Assembly: GCA_029747015.1 (NCBI GenBank)
Contig: JAKOGI010002783.1
Coordinates: forward strand, 1-64,000
Reading direction: 5' to 3'
From: Carnegiea gigantea
Lineage: Eukaryota; Streptophyta; Magnoliopsida; Caryophyllales; Cactaceae
Length of the DNA: 64,000 nt
The position numbers were made by a program, and so were the translations under genes. The notes under the pieces are model-generated. The model was not told the origin of the DNA, ran no database searches, and saw nothing but the letters and a program-made list of their open reading frames with translations. Shown here piece by piece: positions 1-11,210 of this stretch (position 1 is its first letter; every line of letters begins with the position of its first letter).

Positions 1-1010
1 TATGAGATAATCCTTCCGGAGCCACTCACACCTTGGTCTTGGGCTAATTCCCTTCACTCTTATGAGGAATCACTCCAAAGAAAAGAAGGAGAACCTAGAA
101 CACCACTGAATTAGCCAAATTCAAGATATAGAACTAGGAATTTTTGGGACACAAATGAGAATCACTCTCAAAGGTGCTTGAATTACTCTTGAAAATGCCT
201 TAGAAATCTGATCTAGAATGCTCACACGCCCCCCCTTTATATAGGCTCAGCAAAAGACAACAAAAGGACTCAAATAACTCCTAACAATTAAATCTAGTAA
301 AATGAAAAGACTAAGATAAATGGAAAGACACATCATAAAAGGGGTGGGGGAGGTTACAAGGAATATTCTAGGATTTCTTAGCTGATTACACCAATCTAGA
401 AGTCTCCAAAACGTGCACAATGTCAGCCACACAATCACATGTAACCGAAGACTCTTCATATTCCCAGAATTAATCCTTGCGACTGCCTCAACTTCAACAG
501 AGCATAACTTCCAGAATACTCGGCCAATCACGCGTTCTTGGGCTTTTTAGAAAGCCCTGGAAGTCTATTTTCCAGAATGGGCTCATTTGCTCAATTTGGA
601 TAAGCGGTTTTAAAGTTATGGCCCAAACAATGCACCTATCTCAGACTGGACTGGATCAGCATAACGTATCTTTGAGTAATATTTTGCCCAATCAAATGAT
701 GTCCAAATTAAACAAACTTTGGCTTATTTGAAAGATGAAATCTTAAGCTTCAAAAGCACATGGGCCCTCAAGTTGTGGGTCCACTTGAGCTCGTCCAAAA
801 GTGGTCACAAAAATCGGGTTCCGCAGGGATGAATTCGGCACCAAATTTCTAGCAAAGCTTAACCACTTTTTGACCTCTCCATAGTGTCGTGAGTCTTTGA
901 ACTCACTTAATAAGACCAAATAAGCACACTTCCAAGCATGATCTTCTTTGACCCTTTTCTTCTTTGAAATTGGACTTGAATAAAAATGATGCATATGGAA
1001 ATATGCATCA
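1..1010 (-). repeat. 3' LTR of element A (truncated by window edge)
   Basis: Matches the 5' LTR at 2377-3517 after an offset of about 133 bp. It ends (minus-strand start of U3) in a palindrome, TGATGCATAT..ATATGCATCA (987-1010). The last codons of the element A ORF lie in it, from 1010 down to 743. Confidence 0.85.
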
Positions 1011-2044
1011 TACTCCCCGGGTTGTTTTGAGTTTTTCCTCAAACTCAAAGGGTTGGCAAGCCTCTCAAGAAAGGGGTCGCGCTTACAATATGGGAGCTTT
1101 TGGGGAAGGAGGTCACAGGGCATCAACTCTAGAGAGATATAGAAGAGGGTGAGGGGAGGATGATAAAACGGGTCATACCTGGTGAGGAGAAGAGGCGGAA
1201 GTGGGAAATCTTCTTTTGGGGCAAGGGTTTGGGAAGGATGAATGAGGGTTAAGGCTTGTCGGTCCTTTTGTGGTTTGAGGGGTTGGGAAGGTTGAATGGG
1301 GGTTAAGGTGAATTCTTCTTGGGTCAAGAGTTGCTCAACTTCTTCAATAACCCCACATGCCTCCAACTCGGGTGCTTGGAGTTCGGTAGGGCGTACTTCT
1401 TGAATCAAGAGTTGTTCAAACTCTTCAGCAACCCTACATGGCTTCATCACTTCAAGGTCTTTAACGACATGCTCTTCAATTCTTGGGGTTATGCTCAAAT
1501 TCACCTCATTATCTTCTTGGCACCCTTCTTGGGTGAAGGATTGCTCAATTTCTTGCACAATCTCTTCTTGCTTCAACTCGGATCTTTGGGCCTCAAGTTC
1601 AAAGGTCTCTTCGTCACCACAGTTACCAAAAACAAGAGGTAGGTTAACTAGGCTTGAAGCTTTTTCTCCAACGATCTCTTCATCTTTGTTGGAGTTAAAT
1701 TTCTCAAAGGAAACAAATGGATGCTTGTGTAAGTAAGAGGTTGGAGCGAAAGCATCCATTAATTTACCTCTTAACTTAACCCATGTTCTGATCTTACTTT
1801 TTCCTCTCTTCTTCCTCTTATACTTGTACTTTTCCCACCATTCAAGCGCATGGCCTCGGAGCTTCTCGATAACCACCTTAAACTTCTCTTGCTCGTCAAT
1901 ATTGTAGCGAGTGAAAACTTGATCCACTTTGGAAATCCAGTAAGGGAAATCATCTTTTTGGCCACGAAACTTTGGAGTTTCAAGGATGATCATCTCCTTT
2001 TCAATCAAAGCAATCTCTTTTCTCAAGTTCCCAAGAGAAATCAT
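743..2044 (-). CDS. Gag-like protein of non-autonomous element A, C-terminus encoded in the 3' LTR
   Basis: A 433-residue ORF. I chose the ATG at 2044 because the N-terminus MISLGNLRKEIALIEKE is shared with elements C and F; the frame is also open upstream through the leader, which is probably fortuitous. The Gag core carries KFRGQKDDFPYWISKVDQVF and the basic stretch ALEWWEKYKYKRKKRGKSK, like retrotransposon Gag capsid domains. No CCHC knuckle is present, unlike the related ORFs of L and R. The middle is acidic with three degenerate copies of a CGVIEEVEQLLTQEE-like segment. Residues after about 345 are encoded within the 3' LTR and end in a tail shared with E and R (..TFGRAQVDPQLEGP..). No stop or frameshift is seen. 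Probable role: particle protein that depends on an autonomous partner. Family assignment is good; function is inferred. Confidence 0.7.
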   Translation of the reverse strand: MISLGNLRKEIALIEKEMIILETPKFRGQKDDFPYWISKVDQVFTRYNIDEQEKFKVVIEKLRGHALEWWEKYKYKRKKRGKSKIRTWVKLRGKLMDAFAPTSYLHKHPFVSFEKFNSNKDEEIVGEKASSLVNLPLVFGNCGDEETFELEAQRSELKQEEIVQEIEQSFTQEGCQEDNEVNLSITPRIEEHVVKDLEVMKPCRVAEEFEQLLIQEVRPTELQAPELEACGVIEEVEQLLTQEEFTLTPIQPSQPLKPQKDRQALTLIHPSQTLAPKEDFPLPPLLLTRYDPFYHPPLTLFYISLELMPCDLLPQKLPYCKRDPFLERLANPLSLRKNSKQPGEYDAYFHMHHFYSSPISKKKRVKEDHAWKCAYLVLLSEFKDSRHYGEVKKWLSFARNLVPNSSLRNPIFVTTFGRAQVDPQLEGPCAFEA

Positions 2045-2360
2045 GATGGATGAAAGCTTAAGGGTTCTTTGTGGATTATGTGTTGAGGCTAGAAAAAGGC
2101 CGTTTTGGAGAAGAGGAGGGAGGGCACGGTCGTGCAAGGGGACACGGGCAGGCCGTGCTATGCTTCGACTTGAGGAAATGCAGAAAAGTATAGTGGCACG
2201 GTCGTGCTGGGTGGCACGGTCGTGCTGGGTGGCACGGGGGCACCGTGCTGCTTCTCTGGTCTTCGAGACTGGGTTTGCCGGTTTTTGCCTTTTTTTTTTT
2301 TTTTTTGTATTTTGGCTTTTTGGGATGTACTTGGGTGTGATGTGGGTCACTTAAAAACCG
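2045..2360 (-). other. 5' leader of element A with five GCACG/CGTGC palindromes
   Basis: Between the PBS and the gag start the minus strand carries GC-rich inverted repeats at 2231-2248, 2212-2224, 2195-2207, about 2143-2157 and 2123-2135. The motif GCACGACCGTGCC appears three times; two copies lie in a short tandem duplication (17-bp period). A run of T (plus strand, 2289-2306) adjoins. A similar array occupies the leaders of C, D, E, M and R. Confidence 0.75.
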
Positions 2361-2374
2361 TGGCTCTGATACCA
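2361..2374 (-). other. Primer binding site of element A (tRNA-iMet)
   Basis: Reads TGGTATCAGAGCCA on the minus strand, complementary to the 3' end of plant initiator tRNA-Met. It lies 2 nt inside the 5' LTR end. Confidence 0.9.
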
Positions 2375-2376
2375 AT

Positions 2377-3517
2377 TGATGTATATGTGGGTGGTAAGTG
2401 ATCCAAATCAAACTCAAATCAAACTTAAGCAAAATGAATAGAGAGAAAGATGGGGAAGATAAAGAATATCACCAAACAGGATAGAGATGGATAGTGCAAG
2501 ACTTTGTGTATGAGATAATCCTTCCGGAGCCACTCACAACTTGGTCTTGGGCTAATTCCCTTCACTCTTCTGAGGAATCACTCCAAAGAAAAGAAGGAGA
2601 ACCTAGAACACCACTTGAATTAGCCAAATTCAAGATATGGAACTAGGAATTTTTGGGACACAAATGAGAATCACTCTCAAAGGTGCTTGAATTACTCTTG
2701 AAAATGCCTTAGAAATATGATCTACAATGCTCACATGCCCCCCTTTATATAGGCTCAGCAAAAGACAACAAAAGGACTCAAATAACTCCTAACAATTAAA
2801 ATTAGTAAAATGAGAAGACTAAGATAAATGGAAAGACACATCATAAAAGGGGTGGGGGAGGTTACAAGGAATATTCTAGGATTTCTTAGCTGATTACACC
2901 AATCTAGAAGGCTCCAAAAACGTGCACAATGTCAGCCACACAATCACATGTAACCGAAGACTCTTTATATTCCCAGAATTAATCCTTGCAGCTGCCTCAA
3001 CTTCAACAGAGTATAACTTCCAGAATACTCGGCCAAATCTCGCGTTCTTGGGCTTGATAGAAAGCCCTGGAAGTCTAGTTTCCAGAATGGGCTCATTTTC
3101 TCAATTTGGATAAGCGGTTTAAAAGTTATGGCCCAAACAATGCACCTATCTCAGACTGGACTGGATCAGCACACCGTATCTTTGAGTGATATTTTGCCCA
3201 ATCAAATGATGTCCAAATTAAACAAACTTGGGCTTATTTGAAAGCTGAAATCTTAAACTTCAAAAGCACATGGGCCCTCAAGTTGTGGGTCCACGTGAGC
3301 TTGTCCAAAAGTGGTCACAAAATCGGGTTCCGCAGGGATGAATTCGGCACCAAATTTCTAGCAAAGCTTAACCTCTTTTTGACTCTCCATAGTTCGTGAG
3401 TCTTTTGAACTCACCTTAAGAAGAACAATAGGCACATTTCATGCATATACTTCTTTTGACCCTTTTCTTCTTTTGAAATGGACTTGAATAAAAATGATGC
3501 ATATGAAATATGCATCA
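2377..3517 (-). repeat. 5' LTR of element A
   Basis: 1141 bp with minus-strand TG..CA ends. It starts (at 3517) with the TGATGCATAT palindrome and ends ..CATATACATCA next to the PBS. It contains a TATA-like stretch (rc of CCTTTATATAGGC near 2740) and blocks shared with the LTRs of B, L, R and E. Confidence 0.88.
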
Positions 3518-4429
3518 TAGAGAACCTAGAACACCACTTGAATTAGCCAAATTCAAGATATAGAACTAGGAATTTTTGAGACACAAATGAGAACCACTCT
3601 CAAAGGTGCTTGTATTACTTTGAAAATCTCTTACAATGCCGAATGAATAGCTTCACACGCCCCTCCCCTTTTTATAGACTCAGCGAAAGACAATCAAATG
3701 ACTCAAATAACTCCTAACAATTAAAACTAGCTAATGAAAAGTCTAAGAAAAATGAAAAGACTCATCATAAAAGGGGTGGGGGAGGTTACAAGGAATATTC
3801 TGGAATTTTTGCAGCTGATTACATCAATCTAGAAGCATCTAAAACGTGCACAATATCAGCCACACAAATATATGTAACCTAAGACTCTTCATATTCCCAG
3901 CATTAACCCTTGCAACTGCCTCAACTTTCCAGAATACTCGGCCAAATCACGCGTTCTTGGGCTTGTTAGAAAGCCCTGGAAGTCTATTTTCCAGAATGGG
4001 CTCATTTGCTCAATTTGGATAAGCGGTTTGAAAGTTATGGCCCAAACAATGCACCTATCTCAGACTGGACTGGATCAGCACAACGTATCTTTGAGTGATA
4101 TTTTGCCCAATCAAATGATGTCCAAATTAAATAAAATTGGGCTTATTTTAAAGCTGACATCTTAAGCTTCAAAAGCACATGGGCCCTCAAGTTGTGGGTC
4201 CACTTGAGCTTGTCCAAAAGTGGTCACAAAAATCGGGTTCCGCAGGGATGAATTCGGCACCAAATTTCTAGCAAAGTTTAACCTCTTTTTGACCTCTTCA
4301 TAGTGTCGTGAGTCTTTGAACTCACTTAATAAGACCAAATAAGCACACTTCCAAGCATGATCTTCTTTGACCCTTTTCTTCTTTGAAATTGGTCTTGAAT
4401 AAAAATGATGCATATGGAAATATGCATCA
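3518..4429 (-). repeat. Element B: U3-side end of an A/R-type LTR
   Basis: 912 bp related to the LTRs of A, L and R; in minus orientation it starts at 4429 with the TGATGCATAT palindrome. It is cut on the left by element A, so whether it is a solo LTR or one end of a full element cannot be seen. A minus-strand frame from the leader side (4620 down to 4162) runs through it and encodes the same tail as element A (..TFGQAQVDPQLEGP..). It sits in the leader of array C, whose sequence starts at 4430 (CGCGG would be the right TSD copy). Confidence 0.8.
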
Positions 4430-4629
4430 CGCGGGCAGCAATTTGGCACGGCCACACCGTGCTCCCTAGCACGACCGTGCCACCCTTGATTTTCAGTATT
4501 TTCAAAGCAGCACTCAAGCACGGTTCCCCAGTGCCCCATTGCACGACCGTGCCCTCCCTCCACTTCTCCAAAACAGCCTTTTTCTAGCCTAACACATAAC
4601 CACAAAGAACCATTAAGCATTCATCCATC
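4430..4629 (+). other. Unit 1 leader of array C with twin palindromes
   Basis: Inverted repeats GCACGGCCACACCGTGC (4446-4462), GCACGACCGTGCC (4469-4481), a degenerate pair at 4518-4535 and GCACGACCGTGCC (4541-4553). The same layout recurs in unit 2 (about 7073-7185) and unit 3 (about 9703-9810). Confidence 0.75.
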
Positions 4630-5956
4630 ATGATTTCTCTTGGGAACTTGCGAAAAGAGATTGCTTTGATTGAAAAGGAGATGGTCATCCTTGAAACTCC
4701 AAAGTTTCGTGGCCAAAAAGAAGATTTCCCTTACTGGATTTCCAAAGTGGATCAAGTCTTCCTCGCTACAATTTGATGAGCAAGAGAAGTTTAAGGTGGT
4801 TATCAAGAAGCTCCGCGGCCATGCGCTTGAATGGTGGGAAAAGTACAAGTATAAGAGGAAGAAGAGCGGAAAAAGTAAGATCAGAACATGGGATAAGTTG
4901 AGAGGTAAACTAAAGTATGCTTTTGCTCCAACCTCTTACTTACAGAAGCATCTTTTTCTTACCTTTGAGGGAAATGGCTTTAATTCTTCTTCTAAAGGCA
5001 TCCCTTTCAACAAGGGGAGTCCCATGAGTGCTTGTATCTATAACTCTACTTCCTTCCTTTGTTTAGAGAAACCTAACCCCAACAAAGATGAAAAGATCCT
5101 TGGGGAGGAAGCTTCAAGCCTAGTTGACCTACCTCCTGTTTTTGATGACTATGGTGATGATGAAACCTTTGAACTTGAGGGACAAGAAGACTATTCATGT
5201 CCTTCGCCACTTGTGCTAGATCACCATTTACATAAGGGAATAGCATGTATTGCTCACTTTGATCCTTGTTATGACAATTTCATTGCTCCATTATCCCCAC
5301 AATTAGAACCTGAACTAGCCGAACTTATAACCATGAGGGGACAAATGGGAAACACAACTGAGGGGCTACCAACAAGGATAGATAAGGAAGGCAAACATGG
5401 AGACCCCTTGATCTTTAAAGAAGGATGTCATAAAAACCATGAGGTGAATTGTGACCTACCTCTAAGATTTGATGAGCTTGAAATTGAAGAACTCCAAGTG
5501 TCCGATTTGGAGCTATGTGGGGTTGTTGAAGGAATTGAGGAACTCTTGACTCAAGAAGAACGCCCTCATTCACAACAAGAATTGAGGACAATTCTTTTCG
5601 AAGAGAGAGGGATTGATGTATATTTTCAAGGGGATCATTTTTATTCTTTAAACTCAACTTCAAGGGAGGCAAGTTTCAAACAAGTTCATGCATGGCAAGG
5701 CTCCTCTTTGGTTTCAATATTTGAATTTCGTGACAAAAGACACTTTATGGAGTTCTATTTGAACGTCAAAGTGCCTTTTCCAAATGGGTTTTTCAAATGG
5801 GGATCAAGAGTACCTTGCATTTCAATAATGATGGAGACCATCATGAACGACCCAAAGACCATCAAGCCCAGCCCAAGGAGGACTCACTCAAGCTTCAAGA
5901 AGTCAAAGAAGTTGCAAAACTTTGCCGGAAATTGGCGTTCATGCCCGAAGAGGTAA
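4630..5956 (+). pseudogene. Gag-like ORF, array unit 1 (frameshifted)
   Basis: The expected start is ATG 4630 (MISLGNLRKEIALIEKE..). One or more small deletions near 4757-4770 (copy reads GTCTTCCTCGCTACAATTTG) shift the frame, so the uninterrupted ORF begins at 4670 in the wrong frame and becomes the correct frame from DEQEKFKVV. It then runs through ALEWWEKYKYKRKKSGKSK, an acidic region with FDPCYDNFIAPLSP and a single CGVVEGIEELLTQEE segment. No CCHC knuckle, protease or polymerase is present. It enters the following LTR (5829) one frame off the conserved LTR-encoded tail, which is open in the other frame (5797-6012). Confidence 0.75.
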
Positions 5957-6946
5957 TGCCGCCTTCATCCCAAAATTTCCCGATTTTTTGTGTGCACTTT
6001 TGGCCTAACTAAAGTGGTCCCACAACTTGAGGCTCCACATGGTTTTGAAGTTTAAGATCTCAGCTTTCAAACAAGCCCCATTATGTTTAATTTGGACGTC
6101 GTTTGGTTGGGCTAAATATTACTCAAAGAAGACATGTCCTGCTCCAGTCCAGTTCTGATAAGGTGTAATGTTTGGACCATAACTTTTGATCTACTTATCT
6201 AAATTGAGCAAATGAGCCCATTCTGGAAAATAGATTTCCAGGGCTTTCCAACAAGCCCAGAATCACCTGATTTGGACGTGTGTGCTGAGAGTTATGCTCA
6301 GTTGAAATGGAGGCTGCTGCAAGGATTAAATGCTGGGCAAGTGAAGAGACATAGGTTACATGACATCACCTTGCTGACATCATGCACGACTTGGATGGAT
6401 TTCTTCAGCTGATAGGAAGTCTAGAATGTTCATTGTAACCTCCCCCATTCTTTTAAGTTGTGTCTTTTTATTTTTCCTAAGTCTTTTCAATTTTCTAGCT
6501 TTAAATTGCTAGGAGTTTGTGTCTTTTGCTTGTCTTGTTGTTGCCTATATATAGTGGAGGTGTGAAGTGTTTTTCAATTCAGAGCTGTAAGCTTTTCCAA
6601 GAATAGTACAAACACCTTGAGAGTGATTCTCATTTGTGTCCAAAAAAAAATTCCTAGTTCTATATCTTGAATTTTGGCAAGTTCAAGTGGTGTTCTAGGT
6701 TCTCTTTTCTTTTCCAATTGGAGTGATTCCTTGGTGAAGACAAGAGGATTTGCCCAAGATCAAGTCCTTGAGTGGCTCCGTGAAGGATTATCTCAAGTGC
6801 AGGGTCTTGTTTATCCCTTTGTTCTCTTTTGTTATTGTTCTTCAATCCATTTCAATCTATCTTCCATATTCACTCTTCTTTGGTTTGATTCTTGTTTGGA
6901 TTTATTTGAGTTTGATTTGGTTCACTTACCACCCACATATACATCA
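5829..6946 (+). repeat. Array C, LTR 1
   Basis: 1118 bp, TGATGGAGACC..CATATACATCA. A TATA-like TATATATAG lies at 6546-6554. It shares its first part and several blocks with the LTR of element E. It serves as 3' LTR of unit 1 and 5' LTR of unit 2. Confidence 0.88.
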
Positions 6947-6948
6947 AT

Positions 6949-6961
6949 TGGTATCAGAGCC
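6949..6961 (+). other. Primer binding site, array unit 2
   Basis: TGGTATCAGAGCC, complementary to initiator tRNA-Met, 2 nt after the LTR end. The next base pair departs from the usual TGGTATCAGAGCCA. Confidence 0.88.
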
Positions 6962-7261
6962 TAGGTTGCCATTTGACCAAGGTTGCAGCCCAAACACATT
7001 TCCCAAACAAAAACACAAAAACAACTCAAACCAGCAAAACCGTGCAAAAACCAAGCATCCGCGGGCAGCAATTTGGCACCGCCACACCGTGCTCCCTAGC
7101 ACGACCGTGCCACCCTTGATTTTCAGTATTTTTAAAGCAGCACTCAAGCACGGTTCCCCAGTGCCCCATTGCACGACCGTGCCCTCCCTCCTCTTCTCCA
7201 AAACAGCCTTTTTCTAGCCTAAACACATAACCCACAAAGAACCCTTAAGCATTCATCCGTC

Positions 7262-8587
7262 ATGATTTCGCTTGGGAACTTGCGAAAAGAGATTACTTTG
7301 ATTGAAAAGGAGATGGTCATCCTTGAAACTCCAAAGTTTCGTGGCCAAAAAGAAGATTTCCCTTATTGGATTTCCAAAGTGGATCAAGTCTTCATTCGCT
7401 ACAATATTGACGAGCAAGAGAAGTTTAAGGTTGTTATCAAGAAGCTCTGAGGCCATGCGCTTGAATGGTGGGAAAAGTACAAGTATAAGAGGAAGAAGAG
7501 AGGAAAAAGTAAGATCAGAACATAGGATAAGTTGAGAGGTAAACTAAAGTATGCTTTTGCTCCAACCTCTTACTTACAGAAGCATCCTTTTCTTACCTTT
7601 GAGGGAAATGGCTTTAATTCCTCTTCTAAAGGCATCCCTTTCAACAAGGGGAGTCCCATGAGTGCTTGTATCTCTAACTCTACTTCCTTCCTTTGTCTGG
7701 AGAAACCTAACCCCAACCAAGATGAAAAGATCCTTGGGGAGGAAGCTTCAAGCCTAGTTGACCTCCCTCCTATTTTTGATGACTATGGTGATGAAGAAAC
7801 CTTTGAACTTGAGGGTCAAGGAGACTATTCATGTCCTTTGCCACTTGTGCTAGATCACCATTTAGATAAGGGAATAGCATGTGTTTCTCACTTTGATCCT
7901 TGTTATGACAATTTCATTGTTCCATTATCCCCACAATTAGAACCTGAACTAACCAAACTTATAACCATGGGGGGACAAATGGGAAACACAAGTGAGGGAC
8001 AACCAAGAGGAATAGATAAGGAAGGCGAACATGGAGAACCCTTGATCTTTAAAGAAGGATGTCATGAAAACCAAGAGGTGAATTGTGACCTACCTCCAAT
8101 ATTTGATGAGCTTGAAATTGAAGAACTCCAAGTGTCCGATTTGGAGCTATGTGGGGTTGTCGAAGGAATTGACGAACTCTTGAGTCAAGAAGAATGCCCT
8201 CATTCACAACAAGAATTGAGGACAATTCTTTTCGAAGAGAGAGGGATTGATGTATATTTTCAAGGGGATAATTTTCATTCTTTAAACTCAACTTCAAGGG
8301 AGGCAAGTTTCAAACAAGTTCATGCATGGCAAGGCTCCTCTTTGGTTCCAATATTTGAATTTCGTGACAAAAGACACTTTATGGAGTTCTATTTGAACGT
8401 CAAAGTGCCTTTTCCAAACGGGTTTTTCAAATGGGGATCAAGAGTACCTTGCATTTCAATGATGGAGACCATCATGAACGGCGCAAAGACCATCAAGCCC
8501 AGCCCAAGGAGGACTCACTCAAGCTTCAATAAGTCAAAGAAGTTGCAAAACTTTGCCGAAAATTGGCGTTCATGCCCGAAGAGGTAA
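7262..8587 (+). pseudogene. Gag-like ORF, array unit 2 (two stop codons)
   Basis: Starts with MISLGNLRKEITLIEKE at ATG 7262. The frame is closed by TGA at 7448-7450 (CGA in sister copies) and TAG at 7523-7525 (TGG in sister copies), then stays open from 7532 to 8587. Content matches unit 1: Gag core with a basic KYKRKKRGKSK stretch, the FDPCYDNFIVPLSP region, one CGVVEGIDELLSQEE segment, and no knuckle or enzyme domains. The last 128 nt lie in LTR 2. Both stops are transitions of the type expected from decay of methylated cytosine. Confidence 0.8.
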
Positions 8588-9575
8588 TGCCGCCTTCATC
8601 CCGAATTTTCCCGATTTTTGTGTGCACTTTTGGCCTAACTAAAGTGGTCCCACAACTTGAGGCTCCACATGGTTTTGAAGGTTAAGATCTCAGCTTTCAA
8701 ACAAGCCCAATTATGTTTAATTTGGACGTCGTTTGGTTGGGCTAAATATTACTCAAAGGGAAGTTGTCCTGCTCCAGTCTAGTTCTGATATAGGTGTAAT
8801 GTTCGGACCATAACGTTTGATCTACTTATCCAAATTGAGCAAATGAGCCCATTCTGGAAAATAGATTTCCAGGGCTTTCCAACAAGCCCAGAATCACCTA
8901 ATTTGGACGTGTGTGCTGAGAGTTATGCTCAGTTGAAGTGAAGGCTGCTGCATGGAGTTAATGCTGGGCAAATGAAGAGACATAGGTTACATGACATCAC
9001 CTTGCTGACATCATGCACGACTTGGATGGATTTCTTCAGCTGATAGGAAGTATAGAATGTTCATTGTAACCTCCCCCATTCCTTTAAGTTGTGTCTTTTT
9101 ATTTTTTTCCTAAGTCTTTTCAATTTTCTAGCTTTAAATTGTTAGGAGTTTGTGTCTTTTGCTTGTCTTGTTGTTGCCTATATATAGTGGGGGTGTGAAG
9201 TGTTTCTCAATTCAGAGCTGTAAGCTTTCCCAAGTGAAATACAATTACCTTTGAGTGTGATTCTCAAAAGTATTCCAAATCCCTAGTTCTATATCTTGAA
9301 TTTTGGCAAGTTCAAGTGGTGTTCTAAGTTCTCTTCCTCTTCCAATTGGAGTGATTCCTTGGTGAAGACAAGAGAATTTGCCCAAGATCAAGTCCTTGAG
9401 TGGCTCCGTGAAGGATTATCTCAAGTACAAGGTCTTATTTATCCCTTTGTCCTCTTTTGTTATTATTCTTCGATCCATCTCAATCTATCTTCCATATTCA
9501 CTTTTCTTTGGTTTGATTCTTGTTTGGAATTTGTTTGAGTTTGATTTGGTTCACTTGACACCCACATATACATCA
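8460..9575 (+). repeat. Array C, LTR 2
   Basis: 1116 bp. It differs from LTR 1 and LTR 3 in the stretch near 9230-9285, where LTRs 1 and 3 agree with each other, so it is not simply the youngest copy. It is both the 3' LTR of unit 2 and the 5' LTR of unit 3. Confidence 0.88.
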
Positions 9576-9577
9576 AT

Positions 9578-9591
9578 TGGTATCAGAGCCA
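9578..9591 (+). other. Primer binding site, array unit 3
   Basis: TGGTATCAGAGCCA, initiator tRNA-Met type, 2 nt after LTR 2. Confidence 0.9.
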
Positions 9592-9888
9592 AGGTTGCCA
9601 TTTGACCAAGTTTGCAGCCCAAACACATTTCCCAAACAAAAACACAAAAACAACTCAAACCAGCAAAACCGTGCAAAAACCAAGCATCCGCGAGCAGCAA
9701 TTTGGCACGGCCACACCGTGCTCCCTAGCACGACCGTGCCACCCTTGATTTTCAGTTTTCAAAGCAGCACTCAAGCACGGTTCCCCAGTGCCCCATTGCA
9801 CGACCGTGCCCTCCCTCCTCTTCTCCAAAACAGCCTTTTTCTAGCCTAAACACATAACCCACAAAGAACCCTTAAGCATTCATCCATC

Positions 9889-11210
9889 ATGATTTCTCTT
9901 GGGAACTTGCAAAAGAGATTGCTTTGATTGAAAAGGAGATGGTCATCCTTGAAACTCCAAAGTTTCGTGGCCAAAAAGAAGATTTCCCTTACTGGATTTC
10001 AAAGTGGATCAAGTCTTCATCGCTACAATATGACGAGCAAGAGAAGTTTAAGGTGGTTATCAAGAAGCTCCGAGGCCATGCGCTTGAATGGTGGGAAAAG
10101 TACAAGTATAAGAGGAAGAAGAGAGGAAAAAGTAAGATCAGAACATGGGATAAGTTGAGAGGTAAACTAAAGTATGCTTTTGCTCCAACCTCTTACTTAC
10201 AGAAGCATCCTTTTCTTACCTTTGAGGGAAATGGCTTTAATTCCTCTTCTAAAGGCATCCCTTTCAACAAGGGGAGTCCCATGAGTGCTTGTAACTCTAA
10301 CTCTACTTCCTTCCTTTGTTTGGAGAAACCTAACCCCAACAAAGATGAAAAGATCCTTGGGGAAAAAGCTTCAAGCCTAGTTGACCTACCTCCTGTTTTT
10401 GATGACTATGGTGATGATGAGACCTTTGAACTTGAGGGATAAGAAGACTATTCATGTCCTTCGCCACTTGTGCTAGATCACCATTTAGATAAGGGAATAG
10501 CATGTGTTGCTCACTTTGATCCTTGTTATGACAATTTCATTGTTCCATTATCCCCACAATTAGAACCTGAACTAGACGAACTTATAACCATGGGGGGACA
10601 AATAGGAAACACAAGTGAGGGACAACCAAGAGGGATAGATAAGGAAGGCGAACATGGAGAACCCTTGATCTTTAAAGAAGGATGTCATGAAAACCATGAG
10701 GTGAATTGTGACCTACCTCCAATATTTGATGAGCTTGAAATTGAAGAACTCCAAGTGTCCGATTTGGAGCTATGTGGGGTTGTTGAAGGAATTGAGGAAC
10801 TCTTGAGTCAAGAAGAATGCCCTCATTCACAACAAGAATTGAGGACAATTCTTTTCGAAGAGAGAGGGATTGATGTATATTTTCAAGGGGATCATTTTCA
10901 TTCTTTAAACTCAACTTCAAGGGAGGTAAGTTTCAAACAAGTTCATGCATGGCAAGGCTCCTCTTTGGTTCCAATATTTGAATTTCATGACAAAAGATAC
11001 TTTATGGAGTTCTATTTGAACGTCAAAGTGCCTTTTCCAAATGGGTTTTTCAAATGGGGATCAAGAGTACCTTGCATTTCAATGATGGAGACCATCATGA
11101 ACGGCCCAAAGACCATCAAGCCCAGCCCAAGGAGGACTCACTCAAGCTTCAAGAAGTCAAAGAAGTTGCAAAACGTTGCCGGAAATTGGCGTTCATGCCC
11201 AAAGAGGTAA
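9889..11210 (+). pseudogene. Gag-like ORF, array unit 3 (frameshifts and a stop)
   Basis: ATG 9889 begins MISLGNL, but a 1-nt deletion (GCAAAAG for GCGAAAAG) shifts the frame at once. The coding frame resumes from 9924 (IEKEMVILETPKFRG), with further small deletions around 10000-10030. TAA at 10440-10442 (CAA in sister copies) closes it. A second segment, 10470-11210, keeps FDPCYDNFIVPLSP and CGVVEGIEELLSQEE. No knuckle, protease, RT or integrase. The tail frame of the following LTR is open separately (11054-11308) and ends ..PQLEAPHGFEV. Confidence 0.8.

Larger units (their letters stand above)
1..3517 (-). mobile_element. Element A: gag-only LTR retrotransposon, left end outside window
   Basis: On the minus strand the order is 5' LTR (2377-3517), PBS, palindrome-rich leader, one gag-like ORF, a purine-rich tract (CCCGGGGAGTA) and 3' LTR (1-1010, about 130 bp short because the window begins inside it). 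There is no protease, RT or integrase, so it is non-autonomous (TR-GAG type). It interrupts LTR B: B sequence resumes at 3518. The left TSD copy is off-window, so the TSD (right copy TAGAG) is untested. Confidence 0.85.

Noticed and set aside
2045..2350. N-terminal extension of the element A protein through the leader (start at 2350)
   Set aside because: The open frame covers the palindromic leader, is Lys/Arg-rich low complexity and is not shared as protein with C or F. The conserved start is ATG 2044.
5770..5800. Programmed -1 frameshift site (GGGTTTTTC) before the LTR tail in array C
   Set aside because: The heptamer is not in the phase a -1 slippery site needs relative to the Gag frame, and no downstream structure is evident by eye. 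Kept only as a frame-offset observation.
6074..6964. Small ORFs within LTRs (for example 6212-6412, 6674-6964, 6750-7217 and their copies in other LTRs)
   Set aside because: They recur only as LTR or leader text, sit in the U3/R/U5 regions and show no conserved protein pattern across families, unlike the tail frame.
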